From: Burkholderiaceae bacterium 16
Lineage (GTDB): Bacteria > Pseudomonadota > Gammaproteobacteria > Burkholderiales > Burkholderiaceae
Direction of reading: 5' to 3'
Length of the DNA: 50,068 nucleotides
Assembly (NCBI GenBank): GCA_000955785.1
Contig: JYOD01000043.1
Coordinates: 1-50,068, forward strand
Shown here in pieces: positions 36,661-45,011 of this stretch. The position numbers and the translations under genes were made by a program. The number at the start of each line of letters is the position of its first letter. The stretch's first letter is position 1. Under the pieces are notes generated by a model. It had not been told where the DNA came from. It worked only from the letters and a program-made list of their open reading frames with translations, and did no database searches.

Positions 36661-37632
36661 TCATTCCGCCACGATCTTCCGGTCACCGGCGATGTGCTTC
36701 CACTGCGCAAGATCCTGCCTCATGCGCGCGCCGAATTCGGACGGACTCATTGCCTTGGGCGCCGAGCCGTCCGGTTCAAGCACGACACGCACATCCTGCG
36801 ACGCAGCAATCTCATTGATCTCGCGGTTCAGCCTCTGGACCAGCGGCGCGGGCGTGCCGGCAGGTGCGAGGACACCGACCCAGATCTCGATCCCATAGCC
36901 TGGCACCGATGTCGCCAGTGACGGCAATTCGGGAAACGCCGGGTTCGGCCGCTGCGAGGTCACCGCCAGCGCCCGCACCTTGCCGGACTTCAGCTGCGTT
37001 ACGAGCGAGCTGTAGTTAGACATCATGACGTCGATCTGCCCCGCGGCCAGGTCGATCATCGCGTTGGAAGCCCCTTTGTACGGGACGTGCATCATCTGGA
37101 CTTTCGAGATGTCGCACAACAACTCCGTCGCCAGCTGCGCCAGCGAACCGATCCCCGCCGAGCCGTAGGTCAGCGCGCCTGGCTTGGCGCGCGCTGCCGC
37201 AATCAGCTCGGCCGGCGACCTGATCTGGGTCGAGGACGAGACCGCCAGCAACAACGGCCCCTCGGCGACCATGGACACCGGCGCGAACGCGGCAAGCGGA
37301 TCGTAGGGCGAGCGAGGCTGGGTGGCGGCAGCGGTCAGGAAGGTCGATGACGTCAGTAGCAGCACGGACCCGTCCCGTGGCGCCTTGGCAACCGAATCGG
37401 CACCAACGACGCCTGCCGCACCAGGCTTGTTTTCCACGATGACCGTGGTCCCCAGGCGCTTTGCCAGCCCCGGCGCGATCGCACGCGCGATCACGTCGTT
37501 GCTCGCGCCCGCCGAAAACGGCACGACAATTCTCATCAAAGGCGGCACCTTGGCATCGGTCTGGGCCGCCACCATGGTTACCGCGGACATCGCGGCAAGC
37601 AACAGGGCAATGTGGGCTAACGTCTTTCGCAT
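36661..37632 (-). CDS. Bug/TctC-family periplasmic solute-binding protein
   Basis: Periplasmic binding protein of 323 residues of the tripartite tricarboxylate transporter type, hugely expanded in Burkholderiales. Signal peptide MRKTLAHIALLLAAMSAVTMVAAQ, then the family landmarks RIVVPFSAGASNDVIARAIAPGLAKRLG, VENKPGAAGVVGADSVAKAPRDG, LTYGSAGIGSLAQLA and MMHVPYKGASNAMIDLAAGQIDVM. AGGAG lies 6 bases before the ATG. It is the third gene of the probable sigma-54-driven operon; no TctA/TctB membrane genes are in view, so it may act as an orphan sensor or use a distant transporter. Confidence 0.92.
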   Translation of the reverse strand: MRKTLAHIALLLAAMSAVTMVAAQTDAKVPPLMRIVVPFSAGASNDVIARAIAPGLAKRLGTTVIVENKPGAAGVVGADSVAKAPRDGSVLLLTSSTFLTAAATQPRSPYDPLAAFAPVSMVAEGPLLLAVSSSTQIRSPAELIAAARAKPGALTYGSAGIGSLAQLATELLCDISKVQMMHVPYKGASNAMIDLAAGQIDVMMSNYSSLVTQLKSGKVRALAVTSQRPNPAFPELPSLATSVPGYGIEIWVGVLAPAGTPAPLVQRLNREINEIAASQDVRVVLEPDGSAPKAMSPSEFGARMRQDLAQWKHIAGDRKIVAE

Positions 37633-37728
37633 TCGGCGCTCCTATCTCAGTGGGTAGAGCAGCATGGATGTCAGGAACCGGGCGCCGGGTGTCCACCCGG
37701 GGCCCCGTGGAATCAGGCGAGGTCCTGC

Positions 37729-38076
37729 CTAGGCAGGGATATCAAGGTCCAGCAGCGGCGCGTACTGCTGGGCGCCAAAGATGTCGCCATCGCCGGCGCT
37801 GCCGCTGGGCCGGGCGCGATAGATCGTGAACTTGATGGCGTACGCGGGATCGTATTCGACGAAATCCGAGATCCGTTCGACCGGAATCGCGTATAGCGCG
37901 GCCATGCTTTCCCGGCTCAGCACGCGCGAGCGCTTGACGCGTTCGTACTCGTGCGCCTCGCGAAAGATGATGTCGAAGGTGATCTTGTTGACCCCCGCGT
38001 TCTTGCTGCGGATGGTCTTGGCGAGTTGGTGCAGTTTTTGCGTTGTCATCGTTGTCATCGTAGTCGTCGTTGTCAT
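37729..38076 (-). CDS. DUF4387 family protein
   Basis: A 115-residue protein with the DUF4387 core: LHQLAKTIRSKNAGVNKITFDIIF, then DFVEYDPAYAIKFTIYRARPSGSAGDGDIFGAQQYAPLLDLDI. Such proteins accompany AtuA-like (DUF1446) proteins as a small subunit or C-terminal domain. The start at 38076 has GGAG 6 bases upstream. It begins with MTTTTTMTTMTT, from three ATGACAACG units, an odd low-complexity leader with in-frame restart codons. It lies 14 bp after the AtuA-like gene. Confidence 0.88.
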   Translation of the reverse strand: MTTTTTMTTMTTQKLHQLAKTIRSKNAGVNKITFDIIFREAHEYERVKRSRVLSRESMAALYAIPVERISDFVEYDPAYAIKFTIYRARPSGSAGDGDIFGAQQYAPLLDLDIPA

Positions 38077-38090
38077 ATGCGGCTCCAGGC

Positions 38091-39452
38091 TCAGACGCCA
38101 ACTTCAATGAGGTGGGTGGGGAACAGCGCCATGGGGTCTTGCACCTCCACCGTGTGGTTCAGTGTCCAACGGTAGGCCGCGCTGGCGTGCAGGACTTCAT
38201 CCAGCGGGAATGACACCGAACCGGCCGTGCCTTTGACGTCAGGCAGCCGCGCATAGAACATCTGGCGCAAGCCGATCATCGTCACCTCCTCGGCCATCTC
38301 GCGGGTCGGGGCGACCCCTTGCACCAGCACGCAGAGCTCGTGCCCCGGCCGGTCGCGCAGCGGCTCCAGCTCGCCCATCACGCCATCGCGGCCGTACACG
38401 TTGTAGTGCAGTTGATAGCCGCTGTCGCCAAAACGCGCGCGCACCTGCTCGCGCGCCCACGCAATCACCCGGTCCACGTTGGCAATGGTGTAGGGATCGC
38501 GGATGCCGCACAGGCCGACGAAGCGCTCGCCCACCTTCCCCGCTCCTTCCAGCTTGACCCGGACCGTTTCCGCCTCGATAAAGCGCGAGCCCGTGATGCG
38601 CGTGGTGCGATCGCCCATCTGCTCGTAGCGGCAATGCGTCATGTCCAGCTTGCCCCCGGCGACGAACTCCTCGTACGGATTGGAGCGCTCGTACATCGCA
38701 TGGCCGGATACCGAGGCGACGGTGCAGCGCTGCTCGGGGTGCATCGCCGTGACCTGGACGTCCTCGTGTGAGATTACGCCCATCACGGTCTCCTTGCCGC
38801 CATAGGGCTCGGCACAGAACGACGCGCACTCGAGCACCTTGCCCAGGTAATAGGAATGATCGGCGGAAAAGCCGTGGTGTAGCGCCGGCGCGGCAAAGAC
38901 CGCGGCATCCGAGCTGCGCCCGCCGATGATCACGTCGGCGCCCTGGCGCAGCAGCTCTACATAGGGATGAACACCGGCCATGGCGACAATACGGTCGGTC
39001 GCATCGAGCTCGCTGTCGGTCAGGTCTGCAAAGCCGTCGAGCCCGCTCACCGCCCTTCCGGCCCGCATTGACTCGCGAAGAAAGGCCTTGTCCACCTCGG
39101 AATAGAAGTAGCCGACCCGGAACTTCCTCAGGCCATGCTTGGCGGCCAGTTCGCCGATGATCCGCACGTACAGGTCCACGCGGCTGTTCGATCCCGTATC
39201 GCCGGCCGAGCCGATGATGATCGGCACGCCGAGACGGCGCGACGCCAGCAACATTTGCTCCAGATCGTGCCGTTGCCACGCTTCGGGACTCGTCGAAGTG
39301 TCTGACCCCAGCGGCACCGGGCCCACGTCATCGCTTCCCGAATCGGCCGCGATGTAGTCAGGGCCCGCCTCCACCCCCAACCCAAAGCTCTCGGTGCGCA
39401 ACGGCGCGAAGCCGAGATGGCCATTAGGGCAAATGATCTTCAGGGACTGCAT
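38091..39452 (-). CDS. AtuA-like protein (DUF1446, acyclic terpene utilisation family)
   Basis: A 453-residue cytoplasmic protein. The start MQSLKIICPNGHLGFAPL has GGAGAA 8 bases upstream; a longer frame adds ten residues only. Family blocks: YIAADSGSDDVGPVPLGSDT, GVPIIIGSAGDTGSNSRVDLY, GADVIIGGRSSDAAVFAAPAL, and the cysteine-containing ECASFCAEPYGGKETVMGVI. DUF1446 proteins are linked to catabolism of terpenes and other hydroxy or branched acids, without a firmly established reaction. Paired with DUF4387 and a TctC-like binding protein, this suggests uptake and breakdown of an organic acid. It is the first gene behind the sigma-54 promoter. Confidence 0.88.
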   Translation of the reverse strand: MQSLKIICPNGHLGFAPLRTESFGLGVEAGPDYIAADSGSDDVGPVPLGSDTSTSPEAWQRHDLEQMLLASRRLGVPIIIGSAGDTGSNSRVDLYVRIIGELAAKHGLRKFRVGYFYSEVDKAFLRESMRAGRAVSGLDGFADLTDSELDATDRIVAMAGVHPYVELLRQGADVIIGGRSSDAAVFAAPALHHGFSADHSYYLGKVLECASFCAEPYGGKETVMGVISHEDVQVTAMHPEQRCTVASVSGHAMYERSNPYEEFVAGGKLDMTHCRYEQMGDRTTRITGSRFIEAETVRVKLEGAGKVGERFVGLCGIRDPYTIANVDRVIAWAREQVRARFGDSGYQLHYNVYGRDGVMGELEPLRDRPGHELCVLVQGVAPTREMAEEVTMIGLRQMFYARLPDVKGTAGSVSFPLDEVLHASAAYRWTLNHTVEVQDPMALFPTHLIEVGV

Positions 39453-39505
39453 GCAGTGTTCTCCAGATGGTGTCTTCCCCAAGCCGGGCTTGACGATTCA
39501 TCTAG

Positions 39506-39521
39506 AGCAGATTGCATGCCA
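39506..39521 (-). promoter_or_regulatory. Sigma-54 promoter for the AtuA-like operon
   Basis: On the minus strand TGGCATGCAATCTGCT matches the -24/-12 consensus TGGCACGN4TTGCW at all but two defined positions, with GG and GC exactly 10 bases apart. Transcription would start near 39494, about 40 bases before the AtuA-like ATG. The enhancer-binding protein gene upstream supports it. Confidence 0.75.
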
Positions 39522-39579
39522 CAGGGCGAATCATGTAGATATCTTTATATTTCAGTAACTTAGCATTAGACATCCAGCC

Positions 39580-39630
39580 TTTCGCGTGATTTTCACGCGA
39601 AAAAGGCGCGCAGTTGCGTGAAATTCACGC
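39580..39630. promoter_or_regulatory. Two palindromic upstream activator sites
   Basis: CGCGTGATTTTCACGCG (39583-39599, inside a perfect 10-bp inverted repeat at 39580-39602) and GCGTGAAATTCACGC (39616-39630). Both share GCGTGA-N3-TCACGC, and the centres are 32 bp apart, about three helical turns on one DNA face. They lie 60-125 bases upstream of the sigma-54 promoter, the classic enhancer position. The second site overlaps the stop codon of the regulator gene. Confidence 0.8.
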
Positions 39631-40731
39631 GCTCTCTTCGTTACTTCCGGCGGTCGGGGCCAGCAGGCCCAGCTTCATCATCTGGTGCCGCAAAGCGTGC
39701 CGGCTCAACCCCAGGTTCTCGGCCGCCGCACTGAGGCCCTGGTGGCACGACACCAACGTCTGCTCAATCAGCGCGCGCTGGAAGCGTGCCGTGGCCTCGT
39801 AATAGTCCTGCCCCCGCTCGGACGCAGCATGCCCGTCCATTGCAGCCGGCTGCGCCACGGCATCGTCCATTGCGCCCGCGGGGCGCGCCACGTCCCGCAG
39901 GATGCGCGCCGGCAAGTGATACGGCCGGATGCAATCGCCTTCCTCCAGCACGCAGATGCGTTCCAGCAGGTTTTCAAGTTCACGCACGTTCCCCGGCCAC
40001 TGGTACGCGCGGAAAATGCGCTCCACCTCCGGATCCAGCCGCCGGAAGTGGCTGCCGTACTGCGCGTCGTACTTCGCCAGCGCGTTGCTCGCGAGCAGGA
40101 AGATGTCGTCGCCACGCTCGCGCAGCGGCGGGATATTGATGGCGATCACCTGCAGCCGGTAATACAGATCCTCGCGAAACTTGCCGGCCTTGACCTCGCT
40201 CAACAGGATCTTGTTGGTCGCTGCGATAAAGCGGGCATCCACGCTGATGGGACGCACCGCGCCGACCCGCCGGAATCGCCGCGTGTCCAGCAGGGTCAGG
40301 ATCTTGGACTGCATGACAGGATCCAGCTCGCGGACTTCGTCCAGGAAGACCGTGCCGCCATTCGCCGCCTCGATCAGTCCCTCCTTCCTGCTGACCGCGC
40401 CGGTAAACGAACCGCGCTCATGGCCAAACAACTCGGATTCGAGCAACTGGGCGGGAATCGCAGCGCAATTGATATCGATGAACTCGCGCCCAGCCCGATT
40501 GGACTGCGCGTGGAGCATGCGCGCCACCAGGCTCTTCCCCGTCCCGGTCTCGCCATAGATCAGCACGGTGCTAGCCTGGCTGCGCCCAACGCGGGCGACC
40601 AGTTCACGCAGAGCGACGATGGAGGGATGGTCCCCAACGAGCTGCGGGCGAGAAGGTTCGTTCATCATGGGATACGAGAGCCGGCGCCGGGGCGGAGGAC
40701 GTCCCGGCGCCGGCAAGTTGAGGTCGGTCAT
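39625..40731 (-). CDS. Sigma-54 enhancer-binding protein without sensory domain
   Basis: A 368-residue activator of sigma-54 RNA polymerase. After a short leader, the AAA+ domain starts at LVGDHPSIVAL with Walker A GETGTGKS. The sigma-54 contact loop is GSFTGA (107-112), an A-to-S variant of GAFTGA. Walker B is GGTVFLDEVRELD, sensor region FREDLYYRLQVIAINIPPLRERGDD, and YQWPGNVRELENLLER follows. The C-terminal Fis-type HTH is LSAAAENLGLSRHALRHQMMKLGL. There is no receiver, GAF or PAS domain, so control is probably in trans as with PspF. Its gene directly precedes the target operon, with the enhancer sites between. Confidence 0.92.
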   Translation of the reverse strand: MTDLNLPAPGRPPPRRRLSYPMMNEPSRPQLVGDHPSIVALRELVARVGRSQASTVLIYGETGTGKSLVARMLHAQSNRAGREFIDINCAAIPAQLLESELFGHERGSFTGAVSRKEGLIEAANGGTVFLDEVRELDPVMQSKILTLLDTRRFRRVGAVRPISVDARFIAATNKILLSEVKAGKFREDLYYRLQVIAINIPPLRERGDDIFLLASNALAKYDAQYGSHFRRLDPEVERIFRAYQWPGNVRELENLLERICVLEEGDCIRPYHLPARILRDVARPAGAMDDAVAQPAAMDGHAASERGQDYYEATARFQRALIEQTLVSCHQGLSAAAENLGLSRHALRHQMMKLGLLAPTAGSNEESA

Positions 40732-40881
40732 CTGCGCGGAAGATTAACCTATTCCGGCGCGGTGACGGGGGTCGAGCGGATGGGTGCATGCGCCACGGGG
40801 ACAAACACCGCGGCGGCAAGCGCTGGGACAGCCAGGAACGCTGGCCCGGGCGTTGTCATGGGACCTGGACGTTGCCCGGGC

Positions 40882-41657
40882 TCACCACCTCCCGGAGACG
40901 GCCGCGACACTCCATGCGGCCACTCCGGGGGGTTCCGGCAGCTCCTGCACGGTGATCCAATTCCCCGCGCCTCCATGGCGGGCGACATCCCGCGGCGCAG
41001 CGCGCTGCCTCACGAACGGTTCGTCCGAATGCTCGCAAGACGGATCCCAATCGAGGCCGAGAGGCCTCCCTTGCGTGTCCAGTTTCAAGCAGAAGGCGTC
41101 CATTGGCCCCGCGAGTCCAGTGCCGAGGGCCTTGAGCACCGCCTCCTTGCCCGTCCAAGCCCGCAGCACGCCTTGGGCCTGGCAGGCGGGCGGCAGTGCG
41201 GCCAGTGCCGTTGATTCACGGCGCAGGGCGTGGCGCGCCAATGCCGGGGGGCGTCAAGGTGCCGAACGGCCTCGATGTCATTGCCCACGCGTACCGTGCC
41301 CGACCGGACGAGCGCCAAGGCCGACCACTCGGCGCTATGGCTCAGGCTGAAGTCAACGTCCGGCCAAGCCGGTAGCCAGGGCTTGCCGCCAGCCGCAATC
41401 TCGAAGTGCAGCGACTGCGGCGCCGCCCCAAGCCACAAGCCAAGCCGCCGCCGCAAGCCTGCGTGGCTGCGCAGAAAGCGCCGCCGCTCTCTCTCATGGG
41501 AAAACGCCGCCCAGCGCATACGTTCGTCGCTGTCCAGCAAGAGCCAATCCTCGGCGTCGCGCGCCGCGTCATCATGCAAGCCCGACCAGCAGGCGCATTC
41601 CACAAGGACCCCGAGCAGCCTCAGGCGGAAAACGAGTGGCACCGGGCTTGTTGACAC
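40882..41657 (-). pseudogene. 4'-phosphopantetheinyl transferase, frameshifted
   Basis: Would activate carrier proteins of peptide or siderophore synthases. The N-terminal half (WLLLDSDERMRWAAFSHERERRRFLRSHAGLRRRLG, FSLSHSAEWSALAL, VGNDIEAV) and the C-terminal half (STALAALPPACQAQGVLRAWTGKEAVLKALGTGL) lie in different frames. The break falls at a run of six G (41246-41251), just after the GNDIEAV active-site motif. One base corrected there would restore a Sfp-type enzyme of about 255 residues. The N-terminal start is unclear (possibly GTG 41657), and it overlaps the AraC remnant. Either a real pseudogene or a homopolymer sequencing error. Confidence 0.75.
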
Positions 41658-41790
41658 GTCGTCGGAATTCGCTGGGAAGTACGCCGAACTCCTTGCGAAA
41701 GGCGGCGCTGAAATGGCTGACGTTCGAATAGCCTGGACACTGTTGCCGAGCAGAGTGTGAAAGCCTTGCTGCAGTTTGAGGTGCTCATGC
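41655..41790 (-). pseudogene. Remnant of an AraC-family (PchR-like) regulator
   Basis: Reading the minus strand gives HLKLQQGFHTLLGNSVQ, the first half of an AraC double-HTH of the siderophore-regulator type, then, in another frame, YSNVSHFSAAFRKEFGVLPSEFRRR, the last helix of the same domain. The roughly 40 residues between are missing and there is no N-terminal domain. So the gene has lost its 5' part and an internal segment. Relatives of this type activate siderophore uptake and synthesis genes with the siderophore as inducer. Confidence 0.6.
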
Positions 41791-42688
41791 CGGAGCTCCG
41801 GTTGACGGCGGGGCGCAGGCTATGCTGACGGCCAAGGTAGCGCTGGGGAGAACCAGGCTGCCGTGGTCCTCGCCCTCCAGCAGACGGAACTCGGCCCGCA
41901 ATCCCTGCAGGCTCTGCGTGAGGGCGCGAGCAGAGCCGACCTGCTTGCGCGCCTGCTGGCGGCGCGCGCGTTCCGGATCCGCGTTCGGCACGCCTTTTTT
42001 CGAGGCTGCCTGCCGTGATCAGCAAGCCGACGGGCGGCTGAAGCGACGACGCCTGCCGCACGAAGTGGTCCCGGAATGGCAGGATGGCGCGATCGCCCCA
42101 CCAGATCGACGGGCTGGCCGCGACGTAGTTCTGAAACATGCGGCTGCGGGTGAACAAGGCGTACAAGGTCAGCAATCCGCCATAGGAATGGCCGAACAGA
42201 ATCTGCCGCTGTGGATCGATGGGTAGCTGCCGCGCCAGCCACGGCTGCACGTCATGCTCGAGAAAGGCCAGGAAGCGATCTGCACCGTTGCGGCTCGCTC
42301 CGGGTGTTGAGCCCGGTATCTCGGCCAAAGTGTAGTCGTCGGTGCGCCCCTGCATGTCGTAAGGGGCATCCGTGGCATATCCCAGCCCGACCACTACCGG
42401 CGTACTGACCCGCGCTCCATCGGGGCGCGCCGCGCGGTTGCGCGCCAACTGCGCGATCAGGGGAAACAACGCGTTACCGTCCAGCGCGTACAAGACGGGA
42501 TATCCCTGCTGCGGCGCGGGCTCGGGCGGCAATGCGACGAAAATGTGCCGGCGTTGCCCGGCGATCGTCACGTCGATCCGCCGGCTCGCAGGGACCTGAA
42601 CGGGCGCCGAAGCGGCGAGGCTCGGCAAGCGTGCGGCGCGTGATGGATGCGGATATCGGCATGTCAAAGCCCGAGGCTCGTCCAGCAT
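41785..42688 (-). pseudogene. Siderophore esterase (IroE/BesA-like), frameshifted
   Basis: Alpha/beta hydrolase that would cleave ferric tri-catecholate esters. The N-terminal part has IDVTIAGQRRHIFVALPPEP and GYPVLYALDGNALFPL, the nucleophile elbow FGHSYGGLLTLYAL, and ASPSIWWGDRAIL. After LLITAGSLEK the frame breaks at a run of six T (41995-42000). The C-terminal part continues in another frame to EGEDHGSLVLPSATLAVSIA, which carries the catalytic His. One base restores the enzyme. Same kind of homopolymer break as in the neighbouring phosphopantetheinyl transferase. Confidence 0.75.
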
Positions 42689-42876
42689 TCGCCCTGCAGC
42701 GTGACCGGCTGGATGCGCGCGGTGTCGGCGGGAATGCGGACGCTGCCGGCCGGATCGGTAACGGTTTCCTGTGCCTGCGCCGCACTGACCGCGCAACACA
42801 GCACCAACGCGCAGATCCGCAACAAAAATTTGCTTGTCTTTCTCACGCCCACTCCGCTAATGCTAATGATTATCAT
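42664..42876 (-). pseudogene. Signal peptide and first residues of an exported protein, perhaps a TonB-dependent receptor
   Basis: A 70-codon frame with a clear signal peptide (VRKTSKFLLRICALVLCCAVSAAQAQ) followed by about 35 residues ending at CWTSLGL. ADTARIQPVTLQGE resembles the LxPVTVxGE opening of mature TonB-dependent siderophore receptors, hence the guess. A periplasmic binding protein opening (TVTDPAGSV) is the other option. Everything downstream is lost, and the esterase frame begins within it. Expressed from the Fur-boxed region. Confidence 0.4.
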
Positions 42877-42880
42877 TTAC
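42862..42880. promoter_or_regulatory. Fur box
   Basis: GCTAATGATTATCATTTAC matches the 19-bp Fur consensus GATAATGATAATCATTATC at 15 positions. It sits between the divergent receptor fragment and the entA fragment, as expected for iron-repressed siderophore genes. Confidence 0.75.
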
Positions 42881-42900
42881 GTTTATCCTGAAAAGGATGT

Positions 42901-43509
42901 GTGTTGTGGCGCCGTTTGTTCGCCAATGGCGCCGCCGTGCGCGCCGTAGTGGATCGCATCGACACGCAGATCGGCCCGATCGGCATGCTGGCCAACGTAG
43001 CGGGCATTTTGCGCGTCGCGAGCATCGACGCCCTGCGCGACGAAGACTGGGACCGCAGCTTTGCCGTCAACATGCACGGCGTGTTCCACTTGTCGCGTGC
43101 AGTGGCGCAACGGATGATGCCGCGCCGAGCGGGCAGCATCGTCACGGTTGGCTCGAACGCGGCGTTCGTGCCACGCATGCAGATGGCAGCCTATGCGGCA
43201 TCCAAGGCGGCTGCGCATCAATTCACCAAATGCCTCGGCCTGGAGCTCGCCGAGCACGGCATCCGCTGCAACATCGTCGCCCCCGGTTCGACCGACACCC
43301 GGATGCAGCGCCAACTATGGACGAATAGGAAAACCAAGAAAGGCGTCATTGCGGGTTCGTTGCCCGCATATCGCACGGGCATCCCGTTGGGCCGCATTGC
43401 AGATCCCGAAGACATCGCGTCAGCCGTGCTGTTCCTGCTGTCGAACGCGTCTCGGCACGTCACGCTGCACAGCTTGTGCGTAGACGGCGGCGCCACGCTG
43501 GGCGTGTGA
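42901..43509 (+). pseudogene. entA: 2,3-dihydro-2,3-dihydroxybenzoate dehydrogenase, N-truncated
   Basis: Short-chain dehydrogenase that would make 2,3-dihydroxybenzoate for a catecholate siderophore. From [21 protein letters not shown] onward it follows EntA closely: SMxAY-type active site [12 protein letters not shown] (Tyr and Lys), [36 protein letters not shown] and the C-terminus VDGGATLGV. The first 50-55 residues, including the NAD-binding Gly-rich Rossmann motif, are missing: the frame opens at a GTG just after the Fur box with no homology. It cannot bind cofactor normally and is therefore called a pseudogene. Confidence 0.75.
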
Positions 43510-43613
43510 ATCCAGCCGAATTTCGTCAGCGCCCCGGTCACTCAATCAAAAACGTACCGACTGCCTTCGCTTGTTCTCGCCCACCCACCAGTACCTCTGC
43601 CTTCAGGACCGCT

Positions 43614-44852
43614 ATGTCCACCAAGTCCATCCAGACAACGTCTGCAGTCACACTGCCCGTCGCCGAGCTGATGCCGCTATTGATCGCCAATCTCACGACC
43701 ATGGGAGGCAGCTACGCCTTTATCGCCGTGGCGGGCCCGATGGCCCGCCTGATGCATCTGCAGGCCTGGCATGTCGGCGCCATCATCGGAATGGTCGGGC
43801 TGGTTTGGATCGTAACCGCCCGCGTCTGGGGGCGAGCCGTGGATGCACGGGGCCGTGTGCCAGTGCTCCGCATGGCGATCGTCGGATTCACCGTCTCCTA
43901 CGTACTGTTGGCGTGCTACGTCTGGTGGGCGCTGCAAGTTGGTACGCATCACGTCCCTGCCATGGGCTTGAATATCGCAGCGCTACTGCTCACGCGCGCG
44001 GCGATGGGTGGCTTCTTTGCCGGCCTGCCCGTGGCGGCCACCGCCTGGATTGCCGACCACACCGAGGCCCAGTCACGGGCTGCCGCCCTGGCACGATTTG
44101 GCGCGGCTGGCGCCATTGGCATGGTATTCGCTCCGCCCGTGGCGGGTTGGCTTGGTCGATACGACCTATCCGTCGCGCTGCTCGTCTTTGCGCTGCTGCC
44201 GCTCGTCGGACTACCATGGCTGGGGCGTCTGCATGACACGCGCAAACCACAAGCTCCGCGCGCCCCGCAACGCCTGAAGATCACCGACATCCGCATCCGC
44301 CTGCCGTGGCTGAGTTCCTTTACACTGTTCAGCGTCATCATGATGGCCAACAGCTCGCTAGGCTTTTACGTCATCGACCGCTTGGACGTAGCGGCCCACC
44401 AAGCGGCCGCTGTTGTAGGCTATGCCCTGGGCAGCGCCGGGCTCGGCTTGATCCTGATGCAAACGATCGTTAGCAGGCTGCCGCATGTCGCGCCCCGGCA
44501 ATGGCTGCGATGGGGTGCATTGGCAGGTGCTGCGGGCTTTGCATCCATCTTGCTGGTCGGACCAGCGCAGCCGATGGCCGTGTGCCTGAGCTATTCCGTG
44601 GCCGCCCTGGGCATGGGCGCGGCGTTCCCGGCAGTTGCCGCGCTTGCCAGCAATGCTGTCTCCGCTTCCGAGCAAGGCGCTAGCGCCGGTGCGATGTCCG
44701 CCGCGCAAGGGTTAAGCATGGTAGCGGCGCCGCTGCTCGGCACGGCGCTCTATGACCTGCTGCCGCCCGCAACTTTTGCATTGATCAGCATCCTGTTGCT
44801 GGTGCTGTTCGGCGCGACCTGGCGAGGCACAAGGGGACATGTCGCAGCATGA
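43614..44852 (+). CDS. MFS transporter, putative siderophore exporter
   Basis: Inner-membrane transporter of 412 residues with 12 hydrophobic segments, starting MSTKSIQTTSAVTLPVAELMPLLIANLTTMGGSYAFIAVAG. The helix 2-3 loop motif reads RVWGRAVDARGRVPVLRM. It follows the entA fragment in the same direction by about 100 bases, which suggests export of the catecholate siderophore (EntS role), but sequence alone does not give the substrate. This is the only member of the siderophore locus that looks intact. Longer in-frame upstream sequence to 43476 overlaps entA and lacks homology. Confidence 0.8.
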   Translation: MSTKSIQTTSAVTLPVAELMPLLIANLTTMGGSYAFIAVAGPMARLMHLQAWHVGAIIGMVGLVWIVTARVWGRAVDARGRVPVLRMAIVGFTVSYVLLACYVWWALQVGTHHVPAMGLNIAALLLTRAAMGGFFAGLPVAATAWIADHTEAQSRAAALARFGAAGAIGMVFAPPVAGWLGRYDLSVALLVFALLPLVGLPWLGRLHDTRKPQAPRAPQRLKITDIRIRLPWLSSFTLFSVIMMANSSLGFYVIDRLDVAAHQAAAVVGYALGSAGLGLILMQTIVSRLPHVAPRQWLRWGALAGAAGFASILLVGPAQPMAVCLSYSVAALGMGAAFPAVAALASNAVSASEQGASAGAMSAAQGLSMVAAPLLGTALYDLLPPATFALISILLLVLFGATWRGTRGHVAA

Positions 44853-44869
44853 CGGTGTAGCGTCCTGGT

Positions 44870-45002
44870 TCATTTCCCGGTAACTCGTGCCACCTTCACG
44901 GTACCGAAGAGCCACCAGCTGGAAGGCCGCCTGCGCAGCCTTGAGTTCCACCTGCGCGGGGATCAGTTGCCTGCTCCGGGTTGCACGGCCCGTGAGCTGC
45001 AC
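44870..45002 (-). pseudogene. Fragment of an outer-membrane efflux (TolC/NodT-like) gene
   Basis: The minus strand encodes RQLIPAQVELKAAQAAFQLVALRYREGGTSYREMN, which matches the repeated A-L-A-x-x-RYREG-xxSYLEV helix of RND outer-membrane channel proteins. Only about 45 codons remain, wedged between the MFS and metallo-hydrolase genes. Called on pattern alone. Confidence 0.4.
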
Positions 45003-45011
45003 GCGCCGTGC

